From positions 25,585-89,584 of IMG/VR virus record IMGVR_UViG_3300042484_000873: DNA of 64,000 nucleotides, one strand, 5' to 3'. A program made the translations under genes and the position numbers. The DNA comes from a virus. Under the pieces are notes generated by a model. It made no database searches and was not told the DNA's origin. It saw only the letters and a list, made by a program, of their open reading frames with translations. Of the stretch, positions 39,601-45,540 are shown piece by piece (position 1 is the first letter of the stretch; each line of letters opens with the position of its first letter).

Positions 39601-40381
39601 CACCGGCGGAACACATATTATTGTTCCAAAAGAAGCTAAAGAGTATGTTAAAAATGAATTGTATGATTACCCATACATTGCTAAATCTAACAAACTAGCA
39701 ACATCCCAGCCACTGGATATAGTCTTCCTAAGCAACGGCGAAACCGATGCCGACGAGAATTATGAACATTTACTGAACGTGACTAGGGGATTACCTAATA
39801 GAGTTGTTAGAGTTGATGGTATCAATGGTCGTGTACAAGCCTATCATGCCGCAGCAAAAGCAAGTAACACACCCTGGATGTTTACCGTGTTTGCTAAGTT
39901 GCGTATCAACAGTAAGTTTGATTTCTCATGGCAACCAGACAGACTGCAAGTTCCTAAGCATTACATTTTCTACGCAAGTAACCCAGTCAATGGTTTAGTA
40001 TATGGTCACCAGGCTATGATTGCGTACAATAAACAGATTACATTAGGTAACATAGGTAAAGGTCTTGACTTTACATTGGATAGCGAACACGAAGTTGTTG
40101 AATTGAATAGTGGTGTAGCAAGATACAACACTGATGAATTTAGCACATGGCGTACTAGCTTCCGTGAAGTAATTAAGTTAAGACTAGATGATAGCCCGGT
40201 AAGCAAAGAAAGATTGAAAACGTGGTCGACCGTGGGTGTAGGTGACTTTGCTCAATATAGCATTCAGGGTGCCAAAGATGCTGTAGAATACTATGTCGAA
40301 GTTAACGGTGACATGGATAAACTTAAATTAAGTTATGAATGGTCATGGCTCAAAGATAAATTTTTATCCTCGACTAAATAA
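36677..40381 (+). CDS. Aromatic repeat protein with C-terminal glycosyltransferase-like domain, 1,234 aa
   Basis: At least seven consecutive 60-70-residue repeats (about residues 120-560) contain FDxSWRPDP, then YIYVWGNK, then EYxxPGATxxKYM. Three or four degenerate copies follow (FDFNWRPN, FTFDYYPS, FDFTYICD). The last about 240 residues (VVRVDGINGRVQAYHAAAKAS, NPVNGLVYGHQAM, WRTSFREVIKLRL) are a paralog of the glycosyltransferase-like protein at 15652, but its DGD is absent (MFTVFAKL). That domain itself includes FDFSWQPD, so the repeats seem derived from it. No signal peptide. Could be a degenerate multi-domain glycosyltransferase, a scaffold or a substrate of the modification genes. Confidence 0.75.
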   Translation: MLRDVFYYGKKPNAHPREQHAIDLADARQQSTTEHFWIINELCDYRNFDWDFDFDFLPDEDVWAQEHNNVWPSQHQKDSGTWLCNTDNTHALTIYRNDVEPVIRRREKSDAWILVDLIDETKFDLSWHPDPTDPPFIYKWGSKFIPAQVQACLEYHTPKATQVKYMDQNIELLPNIECWKEYYSIDKTTFDMSWRPDPTSPPYIYVWGNKYIPGELEATIEYHCPGATERKYVDTLVDVLPQQERWNIVQQPKYFDYSWRPDPREPAYIYVWGNKHIAGELKSTIEYHCPGATERKYMGDIEVEPEMDRWKVIQDIDKTKFDMSWRPDPREPAYIYVWGNKYDPAEVKPTLEYTVPGATDKKYMGIVDLEPEWDRWKEHILVDRNSFDFSWRPDPNLHELPYIYVWGNKFHPAEEKPTVEYHVPGATEYKYMGIVDLEPEWDRWNIVIPIDMNSFDFRWRPDPNLYEPPMIYVFGNKWNDSATEPTIEYIVPGATVKKYMDYPLAIPKIDMSLWTVSNNDDLETFDFSWRPNPHSPPQIYQWADNGPRYTVPDATEVVLMERIENTQKSEVNRYKIKTTLEELILEHQDEVFWAINPDLSYSRFDFNWRPNEENFRHINVFGNEYSKNTQTYYVNAPLYMMGHREFNYVEDQKVEVDSNLSMFFVDKSNVESKYRFEELQKRYPKIQKTRYLNSWVDTINRCINKSETELCWILNSELDYTGFTFDYYPSPWQQKMVHVFGTQWSHWGTTFMVNKESFPEDTKYVKIIEHLNNLNFVKTKRAFASNCIYDVYLIDYGNDSTANITSLIENKTKKNVYTIEYAGDYLSTLKNMLYELGIKKDHYIWVCSSICDYTNFDFTYICDPFSLEQLHVFPSDKQKYGDTFFVNVNRLRTLVEDLDTLENIDKINFNQHQQVKRLPAPSFIIESDTHVSVTNTDFDWPYATFVTADNKEIKVVDNEPISLWSKESKNILITSTGGTHIIVPKEAKEYVKNELYDYPYIAKSNKLATSQPLDIVFLSNGETDADENYEHLLNVTRGLPNRVVRVDGINGRVQAYHAAAKASNTPWMFTVFAKLRINSKFDFSWQPDRLQVPKHYIFYASNPVNGLVYGHQAMIAYNKQITLGNIGKGLDFTLDSEHEVVELNSGVARYNTDEFSTWRTSFREVIKLRLDDSPVSKERLKTWSTVGVGDFAQYSIQGAKDAVEYYVEVNGDMDKLKLSYEWSWLKDKFLSSTK
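37035..38350 (+). repeat. Tandem repeat array encoding FDxSWRPDP units
   Basis: About seven repeats of roughly 190-200 bases. At DNA level the words agTTGGAGACC(A/T/G)GATCC and ATCTATGTATGGGGTAA recur nearly unchanged, most strongly between 37240 and 37900. Homogeneity between neighbouring units suggests recent expansion or gene conversion. Confidence 0.75.
40373..40380 (+). promoter_or_regulatory. Late promoter box (ACTAAATA)
   Basis: ACTAAATA overlaps the end of the repeat-protein gene and lies 24 bases before the lipoprotein ATG at 40405. The ribosome binding site AGGAG is at 40394-40398. A short leader of normal structure is predicted. Confidence 0.5.
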
Positions 40382-40404
40382 TTACATCTACTCAGGAGAA
40401 ACGT

Positions 40405-41121
40405 ATGATAAAAAATATAGCAATTGCACTTACCGTAGCTGTCATGACAGTTGGTTGTGCTACCAACAAAGACTACCAGTTGTATGCCGAGACACAACAA
40501 AAAATTGCACAGGCACAGGCTATGTCTGACACAGCAAGATATGCGGCACTGGCAGAAATCGCCAAAACCGGTGATTCCGGCGCACGTGTTGCTGCCGTTA
40601 TGAGCATCAATTTTGGATCACAGTCTGGAAATAGCCCTAGAGTTCAACAAGTTAATCCTCCAAAAACGTTTGGAGACACAGCACTACAATGGACCAGTGT
40701 ATTATTGCCTAGCTTGACCAATATCTACGGTATCACTGCCAATCGTCAGGTTGCTGTTACACAAAGCAACAACGCGGCTGCTGTCGCAAAAAGCACTAAT
40801 GACACATTTGCCACAATGAACGGCAACATGGCAACCTCTAACACTGCTATTGCTAATTCAGGATTTACAGCCGTTACCAACGTGGCTAACAGTGGACTAA
40901 CTGCTGTAACTAATGTAGCCAACACAGGTATTGGACAAGTAGGTACCACTGCGGCGGCTGGATTAACTGCGGTGACTGCGGTAAATGCTAGTAGCAATAC
41001 TGCTATTACTAATGTAGCCAATGCAGCCAATGCCAGTATCAAAGCAGTAGCAGACATTATTCCGCAGTTACAACCAAATGTAACTACAACGACTACAACG
41101 ACAAATAACACTACACCGTAA
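40405..41121 (+). CDS. Predicted lipoprotein with Ala/Asn/Thr-rich repeats, 238 aa
   Basis: A signal peptide with hydrophobic core (IAIALTVAVM) and a lipobox VGC at residues 16-18 predict lipid attachment at Cys18. Residues 20-100 are helical and Ala/Gln-rich. From about 135 there are repeats of the type (G)FTAVTNVANSG, followed by a poly-Thr tail near the C-terminus. It should be exported and anchored in a host membrane. It has its own late box and AGGAG site. A role in envelope alteration, lysis or superinfection exclusion is conceivable; none is shown by the sequence. Confidence 0.7.
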   Translation: MIKNIAIALTVAVMTVGCATNKDYQLYAETQQKIAQAQAMSDTARYAALAEIAKTGDSGARVAAVMSINFGSQSGNSPRVQQVNPPKTFGDTALQWTSVLLPSLTNIYGITANRQVAVTQSNNAAAVAKSTNDTFATMNGNMATSNTAIANSGFTAVTNVANSGLTAVTNVANTGIGQVGTTAAAGLTAVTAVNASSNTAITNVANAANASIKAVADIIPQLQPNVTTTTTTTNNTTP

Positions 41122-41169
41122 CATATCCAAAATAGTTGCAATCAACCATGTGTTATAGTATAATGTAAG

Positions 41170-41235
41170 TTAAGACTGTATGAAGTAGATAGAAACGGAT
41201 TCAAGACGCGGGGGCAGTGCCCGCCAGGTCCACCA
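41170..41235 (+). ncRNA. ssrA: tmRNA acceptor piece (3' half with encoded CCA)
   Basis: Ends with the encoded CCACCA after the acceptor strand CAGGTCC. The T-stem GCGGG/CCCGC is intact, but the 7-base loop is GGCAGTG instead of the usual TTCRANN, an odd departure. GACTGT at 41174-41179 can pair with ACAGTC at 41374-41379 of the coding piece, a possible inter-piece helix. The 5' boundary is approximate. Confidence 0.75.
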
Positions 41236-41331
41236 AAAGCATACTGGCATCTGGATGATGGGCCCGACGGGGTCAGTGGTTCAATTCCACTACAGGCAAT
41301 GAGGTTCGAATCCTCACAGTGTGCTTTTGAT
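41236..41331 (+). other. Internal spacer of the permuted tmRNA precursor
   Basis: A 96-base segment between the CCA end and the coding-piece 5' end. It is closed by an 11-bp helix, 41236-41246 with 41317-41327 (AAAGCATACTG/CAGTGTGCTTT, one G-U), which would stack on the acceptor stem. Inside are two T-arm-like hairpins: GTGG-TTCAATT-CCAC (41276-41290) and GAGG-TTCGAAT-CCTC (41301-41315). I could not fold a complete tRNA cloverleaf from them. Presumably removed by host RNases. Confidence 0.65.
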
Positions 41332-41517
41332 GGGCCTGACACAGGATCGATTGGGTCAAGAGTATTGAAATGGACAGTCCGGCAATGTAGAAGCCGTTAG
41401 GATTGGGGGAACCCGGTCGAAGACACTAAAAAAGTAACCGCAAACGACTCACAGTTCGCATTAGCTGCCTAAACTCAGCTTAGGGTAAGACATACCTCGT
41501 AACAGAAACTCAAAATT
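41332..41517 (+). ncRNA. ssrA: tmRNA coding piece with proteolysis tag ANDSQFALAA
   Basis: Starts GGGCCTGAC at 41332 and contains the resume region GTAACC-GCA, with the resume codon at 41440-41442. The tag ends at TAA (41470-41472), and AGCTG...CAGCT flanks the stop as a short hairpin. The tag ends in ALAA, the usual ClpXP signal; the ANDxxFALAA pattern is that of betaproteobacterial tags. Confidence 0.8.
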
Positions 41518-41537
41518 GGCTCTTCGGAGCCTTTTTT
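41518..41537 (+). terminator. Rho-independent terminator after tmRNA
   Basis: GGCTC-TTCG-GAGCC hairpin followed by six T residues. The same hairpin sequence recurs after the porin gene. Confidence 0.85.
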
Positions 41538-41592
41538 CATGGATTTCTCACCAAGGATGTGATCCGGATCACAACCTTAGCCGGTATTAACC

Positions 41593-41622
41593 TTGACAGG
41601 GGTAGCAAAAATGCTATATACT
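41593..41622 (+). promoter_or_regulatory. Sigma70-type promoter upstream of the DUF4214 gene
   Basis: TTGACA (41593-41598) and TATACT (41617-41622) are separated by 18 bases. A 5' leader of about 28 bases carries the AAAGGAAA ribosome binding site before the ATG at 41657. Strong match to the host housekeeping consensus, so host polymerase should transcribe it early. Confidence 0.75.
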
Positions 41623-41656
41623 TATTGAGTTATTTTTTATATATAAAAGGAAATTT

Positions 41657-42556
41657 ATGACAACAACAATTACAATTAAAGATAAGCCGGTCAATGCGAC
41701 ATATCAAAATGTCACAGGCTTGACAGGTGGTTCAGGTGACGGCGCCGCATTTGATGTGACAAAGACTGACGGAGTTTACTCTGTAGTACTCGACTCATTA
41801 GCGGCAAGTGCAGGAACAGGTTATGTAGCAGGTGACACAATCACACTAGCTGGCACAGCATTGGGCGGCACAAGTACAAACAACTTAATCGTCACAGTTG
41901 CAACAGTTGGTACATTGGGTAAAGTTGCTACATTTGGTGTAGTAGGTACTGGTCGAATTGGTGATGGCACAGTTGACGTTCAAGTTGACGTTACTGGCAC
42001 AACCGGCATCGATACTTACACAGCAGGTGGTGCTAGCACAGAATTTACAGTTACTAAAACTGCTACCGAAGTAAAATTAGCAAGCACATTAGTTTCTAAT
42101 TTAGAAATTAAACTTGCTGACCATGAGCGTGTTGTATTCACAAACAAAGCTATTGCGTATGATGCCGCAGGTCGTGCAGGTGATGTATATGCATTATTAG
42201 CTGCCGCGCTTGGTACTAGTGATGTTACTAACGCATACAAAGGTATTGGTATTCATCTTGCAGATGCAGGTTGGACAAACAAAGAATTGGCAACAGCGTT
42301 ACTTGCTACTGACACTTATAAAACTGATGCAGGCGGTGTTAGCAATGAAACATTCATTAAGCACGTTTACAAAAACGTATTTGGTACTGATGCTACATTG
42401 ACACAAGTTACAGAATATACAACTTGGATGACTAATAGTAATCTAAGTCAATCTGATGTTCTAGTAGCCGCAAGTGAATTAGCCGCGTTTGAAACAACTA
42501 TTGGTTTAGTTGGTTTAGCAACAACTGGTATTGAATACACTCCGTTCGTTGCGTAA
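41657..42556 (+). CDS. DUF4214-type secreted/surface protein, 299 aa
   Basis: The N-terminal about 165 residues are Thr/Gly/Val-rich and beta-like (GTGYVAGDTITLAG, VGTGRIGDGTVDVQ). The C-terminal about 120 residues fit DUF4214: AYDAAGRAGDVYALLAAALG, then TFIKHVYKNVFGTDATLTQVTEY and VLVAASELAAFE. In bacteria DUF4214 occurs in RTX/S-layer-like and adhesin proteins that are often exported. No N-terminal signal peptide is present, so export, if any, would need a type I-like route. Own sigma70 promoter and terminator make it a single-gene unit between tmRNA and porin. It may be host-derived. Confidence 0.7.
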   Translation: MTTTITIKDKPVNATYQNVTGLTGGSGDGAAFDVTKTDGVYSVVLDSLAASAGTGYVAGDTITLAGTALGGTSTNNLIVTVATVGTLGKVATFGVVGTGRIGDGTVDVQVDVTGTTGIDTYTAGGASTEFTVTKTATEVKLASTLVSNLEIKLADHERVVFTNKAIAYDAAGRAGDVYALLAAALGTSDVTNAYKGIGIHLADAGWTNKELATALLATDTYKTDAGGVSNETFIKHVYKNVFGTDATLTQVTEYTTWMTNSNLSQSDVLVAASELAAFETTIGLVGLATTGIEYTPFVA

Positions 42557-42574
42557 TCTATACTACTATAAAGA

Positions 42575-42594
42575 GGCACTTCGGTGCCTTTTTT
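42575..42594 (+). terminator. Rho-independent terminator
   Basis: GGCAC-TTCG-GTGCC hairpin followed by six T residues, 18 bases after the stop of the DUF4214 gene. Confidence 0.85.
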
Positions 42595-42651
42595 GCCATG
42601 AAGCATATGTTATTGCGTAAACAACTAAATTATATGGGTAGTAAAAATCAA

Positions 42652-42687
42652 TCTAAATATTAGTCTAGCCTGAGAAATCAGGCTTTT
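42652..42687 (+). promoter_or_regulatory. Late promoter box (TCTAAATA) followed by a 5'-leader hairpin
   Basis: TCTAAATA (42652-42659) is followed at 42667-42684 by AGCCTGA-GAAA-TCAGGCT, a 7-bp stem with a GNRA tetraloop, then TTTT. Transcription from the box would begin about at the hairpin, which could stabilise the porin mRNA 5' end. Alternatively it is a weak terminator for upstream transcripts. AAAGGAAA precedes the ATG at 42705. Confidence 0.5.
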
Positions 42688-42704
42688 ATTTAAAGGAAAA
42701 TTAT

Positions 42705-43589
42705 ATGAAGAAAATCGCATTAGCGACATTATTAGCCGCAACAACATTGGTTGCAACTGCACAAGTATCAGTATCTGGTAAAATCAGCACATTCGTTGAC
42801 AATACTAAAGTTGGTATTGTAAGCGCAACAAGTCTTGCTACTGATCCAACAAGCAACATCACATTTTCTGCCACAGAAAACATTGGTAATGGTTTGAAGG
42901 CACGTGTAGTATTAGACACTAGCTTGGCAGCTAATGATCCAACTGGTGGTGCTGATACTAAATTGGGCAACCGTCAATCTACGATTGGCTTGGCAAACAG
43001 TTTAGGCAGTGTTGACCTAGGTCGCAACCTACATAGTCACTTCTTAGCAATTACTAACAATGATGCATTTGGTACATTGTATGGTTCTGTTGCAGGTGAC
43101 GTACACAATTTGCGTGGTCTACGTATCAGCAATGGTACATTCTTTGCATTGACACCAATCAAAGGTGTTACAGCAACATATGACCGTACCCAAACTGGTG
43201 CAGGTACAGAAGCAACTAGTTATAGCGCAAGCGCAAAATTACTAGGTGTTAATGCTGTAGTTGCTCAATACACCCAAGGTGTTGAGAAAAGCACGGTATA
43301 TGGCGCAAGCGCAAAGTTGGGAAGCACACAAGTATTTTACACACGTAGTAATGATGAAGGTGCTGTAGCAAGTACGGGTGATTTGTTTGGTGCAAGCAAA
43401 GCATTTGGTCCAGTAACTGCAAAAGCTAGCTATGGTAAAACAAATACTAATGTTAAAGCTTATGCATTAGGTGCTGATTATAATTTTAGCAAGCGTACTC
43501 TTGTTGGAGTTAATTATCGTAATGTTGATGTTGCTGGTACAGCACATGACGTTAAACAAGTTGGAGTTGGTGTAACACACCGGTTCTAA
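42705..43589 (+). CDS. Outer-membrane porin (Gram-negative porin type), 294 aa
   Basis: A classical signal peptide (KKIALATLLAATTLVATA, then QVSVSGK, cleavage after about residue 19) precedes a Gly/Ser/Thr/Ala-rich sequence. Alternating beta strands such as GLKARVVLDTSL, RQSTIGLANSLGSVDLGRN and KAYALGADYNFSKRTLVGVNYR are visible, with the final VGVGVTHRF ending in the Phe needed for outer-membrane assembly. This is the pattern of betaproteobacterial general porins, though shorter than the usual about 350 residues. It would form a trimeric channel in the host outer membrane. Preceded by a late-type box and leader hairpin and followed by a strong terminator. Probably acquired from a host. Confidence 0.85.
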   Translation: MKKIALATLLAATTLVATAQVSVSGKISTFVDNTKVGIVSATSLATDPTSNITFSATENIGNGLKARVVLDTSLAANDPTGGADTKLGNRQSTIGLANSLGSVDLGRNLHSHFLAITNNDAFGTLYGSVAGDVHNLRGLRISNGTFFALTPIKGVTATYDRTQTGAGTEATSYSASAKLLGVNAVVAQYTQGVEKSTVYGASAKLGSTQVFYTRSNDEGAVASTGDLFGASKAFGPVTAKASYGKTNTNVKAYALGADYNFSKRTLVGVNYRNVDVAGTAHDVKQVGVGVTHRF

Positions 43590-43611
43590 TCTCAATGAGA
43601 TAAAAACAAAA

Positions 43612-43632
43612 GGCTCTTCGGAGCCTTTTTTT
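43612..43632 (+). terminator. Rho-independent terminator after porin
   Basis: GGCTC-TTCG-GAGCC hairpin followed by seven T residues, identical in stem and loop to the tmRNA terminator. Confidence 0.9.
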
Positions 43633-43633
43633 A

Positions 43634-43662
43634 TTGACATAAATATCATACTATGTTACAAT
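43634..43662 (+). promoter_or_regulatory. Sigma70 promoter with predicted leaderless start
   Basis: TTGACA (43634-43639), a 17-base spacer and TACAAT (43657-43662). The ATG at 43669 begins only 6 bases after the -10 box, so transcription should start at or next to the start codon. CATAAATA (43638-43645) overlaps the -35 and resembles a late box. Confidence 0.75.
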
Positions 43663-43668
43663 AACAAT

Positions 43669-43923
43669 ATGAAAATTCAACATGCAATCGATTGGAATCA
43701 AGTTAGTATTGACTTAAGTAGTCAAATGAAAGACATTGGATACAACCCGGACTTAGTTCGAATGCATTTGAATATTGGTAAAATGGTGACCGAGTTGAGT
43801 AAACTTGAGGTAACTATGCGTAGGACCGGCAAATACTCTATGATAGACGACAAAGTTATTGCAATAAACAAAGCAATCGATCACTTTGAAAAGCTACTGT
43901 TGATGGCAAATTTAATGAAATAA
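43669..43923 (+). CDS. Early-type hypothetical protein, 84 aa
   Basis: A small soluble, mostly helical protein (DWNQVSIDLSSQMKDIGYN, MVTELSKLEVTMRRTGKYS, KAIDHFEKLLLMANLMK). No motif identifies function. It starts 6 bases after a strong sigma70 -10 box, with no ribosome binding site, so leaderless expression directly after infection is likely. First of a run of small genes each with its own strong host-type promoter, a pattern typical of phage early host-takeover genes. Confidence 0.7.
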   Translation: MKIQHAIDWNQVSIDLSSQMKDIGYNPDLVRMHLNIGKMVTELSKLEVTMRRTGKYSMIDDKVIAINKAIDHFEKLLLMANLMK

Positions 43924-43925
43924 AT

Positions 43926-43954
43926 TTGACAATAAATCACTTTGGGTATATAAT
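43926..43954 (+). promoter_or_regulatory. Consensus sigma70 promoter
   Basis: TTGACA (43926-43931), 17-base spacer, TATAAT (43949-43954): a perfect match to consensus at both boxes and spacing. Drives the 84-residue gene at 43982. Confidence 0.9.
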
Positions 43955-43981
43955 AGAGTCTTATTCAGTTGAAAGGCATCT

Positions 43982-44236
43982 ATGAAATTCAGTGCAAACG
44001 CAGTGAGTACTTTATACTTCAAAGTTTCAGTTAAGAAACGGCCCTATAGTAATGAAGAAATTTCACTACTGATTAGTGCAAGTGATTTCACTAAAACAAA
44101 CGAAAAAGGTAAAGTAATGCTAGGTAAAACTCTTTATTTTAGAGAGTTGCCGCTAACGACAGAACAGTCTAGCATTGATGCAAATATCGCAAGTATTTGC
44201 AAAATCAACAACTTTTCAGTAGCCCAAGTGTTGTAA
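43982..44236 (+). CDS. Early-type hypothetical protein, 84 aa
   Basis: A small protein behind a perfect-consensus sigma70 promoter, with GAAAGG as ribosome binding site. Visible segments are TLYFKVSVKKRPYSNEEISLLISASDF, GKVMLGKTLYFRELPLT and a C-terminal helix. No family recognised. Strong promoter and small size suggest an early protein that acts on a host target; this is inference from context. Confidence 0.7.
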   Translation: MKFSANAVSTLYFKVSVKKRPYSNEEISLLISASDFTKTNEKGKVMLGKTLYFRELPLTTEQSSIDANIASICKINNFSVAQVL

Positions 44237-44254
44237 GAATACAACAACACAAAT

Positions 44255-44283
44255 TTGACAATAAATCCAATGTCTGCTACAAT
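44255..44283 (+). promoter_or_regulatory. Sigma70 promoter (TTGACAATAAA class)
   Basis: TTGACA (44255-44260), 17-base spacer, TACAAT (44278-44283). The about 50 bases between this promoter and the next one (44290-44340) contain no ORF longer than a few codons. Confidence 0.75.
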
Positions 44284-44340
44284 ACATGTATTGTTACACT
44301 TAACTCAAGGCGTATATAAGCACACATTGGGTCAGTTGAT

Positions 44341-44369
44341 TTGACAATAAATCAATAATAGTGTACAAT
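44341..44369 (+). promoter_or_regulatory. Sigma70 promoter (TTGACAATAAA class)
   Basis: TTGACA (44341-44346), 17-base spacer, TACAAT (44364-44369), just upstream of the MoxR-type gene at 44404 with TAGGAG as ribosome binding site. Tandem with the promoter 86 bases upstream. Confidence 0.8.
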
Positions 44370-44403
44370 TCATCATCTTAACTTTTTTTACTAGGAGCAT
44401 CTA

Positions 44404-45507
44404 ATGGCATCGCAAGTTTCTGACAATCTGACAATCACCTCTGTACAAGCACGTAAAGCAATGCTTGCCGCATTCAAAGCAAAACGTCCCGTGTTTCTCT
44501 GGGGCCCTCCCGGCATCGGCAAATCTGAGGTCGTGCAAGAAGTTGCAGACGAACTCAAGGGTCACGTAATTGATTTGCGTATGGCTCAAATGGAACCTAC
44601 TGATATTCGAGGTATCCCTTTCTTCAACAAAGATATCAACAAGATGGATTGGGCGGCACCTGTTGACTTGCCTGACAATGATTTTGCTTCACAATTCCCT
44701 ATCGTTGTATTGTTCCTCGATGAAATGAACTCGGCTCCCCCAGCTGTTCAGGCAGCAGGTTATCAGTTGATTCTGAACCGTCGAGTTGGTAAGTATGTAC
44801 TGCCCGATAACGTTGTTATCGTTGCGGCAGGTAATCGTGATTCTGACAAAGGTGTTACATATCGTATGCCGATGCCCCTAGCTAATCGTTTCTTGCACTT
44901 GGAAATGCGAGCCGACTTTACTGCATGGCAGAACTGGGCTGTGAACAAAGGCATTCACAAGGACGTTGTTGGTTACTTGAGTTTTGCTAAACAAGACCTG
45001 TACGACTTTGATAGTAAATCTGCATCACGTGCATTTGCTACACCACGTAGCTGGTGTTTCGTTAGTGACTTGCTTGATGATGAAGATGGTGTTGATACTG
45101 ATACATTGTTCAACTTGGTAGCAGGTGCAGTTGGTGAGGGCCTTGCAGTTAAGTTTGCGGCTCACCGCAAGATTGCAGGTCGTATGCCCGAACCCTCTGA
45201 TATCTTGTCAGGTAAAGTTAAGGACCTTGCAGTCAAGGAAATCTCGGCAATGTACTCATTGACTATTTCAATGTGCTATGAATTGCGTGATGCACTTGAA
45301 AACAAGAAAGTGGATAGTAAGAAGTTCCATGAAATGGCTGACAACTTCTTTAACTACATCATGGCAAACTTTGAGACTGAGTTGGTTGTGATGGGTGCTA
45401 AGATTGCGCTTAAGACTTACAAGTTGCCGATCGAGCCAAGTCAGTTGAAAAACTTTGACGAGTTTCACAAGAAATACGGCAAGTACATTGTACAAGCAGG
45501 CGAGTGA
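44404..45507 (+). CDS. MoxR-type AAA+ ATPase, 367 aa
   Basis: Walker A GPPGIGKS at residues 34-41, Walker B LFLDEMN at about 103-109 and sensor 1 IVAAGNRD at about 139-146, with PMPLANRF further on, fit the MoxR branch of AAA+ proteins. MoxR ATPases act as chaperones with a partner carrying a von Willebrand factor A domain; such a partner is the next gene. Two tandem strong sigma70 promoters precede it. Phage MoxR/VWA pairs have been seen but their role in infection is not established. Base composition looks slightly richer in G+C than neighbouring genes by eye. Confidence 0.9.
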   Translation: MASQVSDNLTITSVQARKAMLAAFKAKRPVFLWGPPGIGKSEVVQEVADELKGHVIDLRMAQMEPTDIRGIPFFNKDINKMDWAAPVDLPDNDFASQFPIVVLFLDEMNSAPPAVQAAGYQLILNRRVGKYVLPDNVVIVAAGNRDSDKGVTYRMPMPLANRFLHLEMRADFTAWQNWAVNKGIHKDVVGYLSFAKQDLYDFDSKSASRAFATPRSWCFVSDLLDDEDGVDTDTLFNLVAGAVGEGLAVKFAAHRKIAGRMPEPSDILSGKVKDLAVKEISAMYSLTISMCYELRDALENKKVDSKKFHEMADNFFNYIMANFETELVVMGAKIALKTYKLPIEPSQLKNFDEFHKKYGKYIVQAGE

Positions 45508-45540
45508 TGATAATGGGTGAGTGTAGCAATATGCTCACCC

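Larger units (their letters stand above)
41170..41517 (+). ncRNA. ssrA: Circularly permuted (two-piece) tmRNA gene
   Basis: The tRNA-like 3' half comes first: GACGCGGG...CCCGCC, then CAGGTCC-A-CCA ending at 41235. After a 96-base spacer the 5' half begins at 41332 with GGGCCTGAC, ACAGGATCGA, TGGG, like the GGGGCTGA...GGATTCGACGGG start of standard tmRNA. GGGCCTG pairs with CAGGTCC (7 bp with one G-U). The tag frame starts at GCA 41440 and reads ANDSQFALAA, then TAA (41470-41472). No acceptor half exists downstream, where a terminator follows. The product should rescue stalled ribosomes and tag nascent peptides for degradation. Outer boundaries are approximate. Confidence 0.85.

Noticed and set aside
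40746-41141. 131-codon hydrophobic minus-strand ORF opposite the lipoprotein gene
   Set aside because: Antisense of Ala/Thr/Asn repeats always gives hydrophobic text (Val/Leu/Ala); no start signals.
41239-41325. Possible tRNA inside the tmRNA spacer
   Set aside because: A 7-8 bp acceptor-like stem, an anticodon-like arm with CAA and a T-arm (TTCGAAT) can be drawn. However, the region between acceptor and anticodon arm is too long and forms no standard D-arm, base 37 would be T, and no CCA follows. Treated as structured spacer.
41142-41342. Minus-strand ORF of 66 codons over the tmRNA
   Set aside because: It lies wholly within the structured RNA gene, lacks a ribosome binding site and has no protein-like features.
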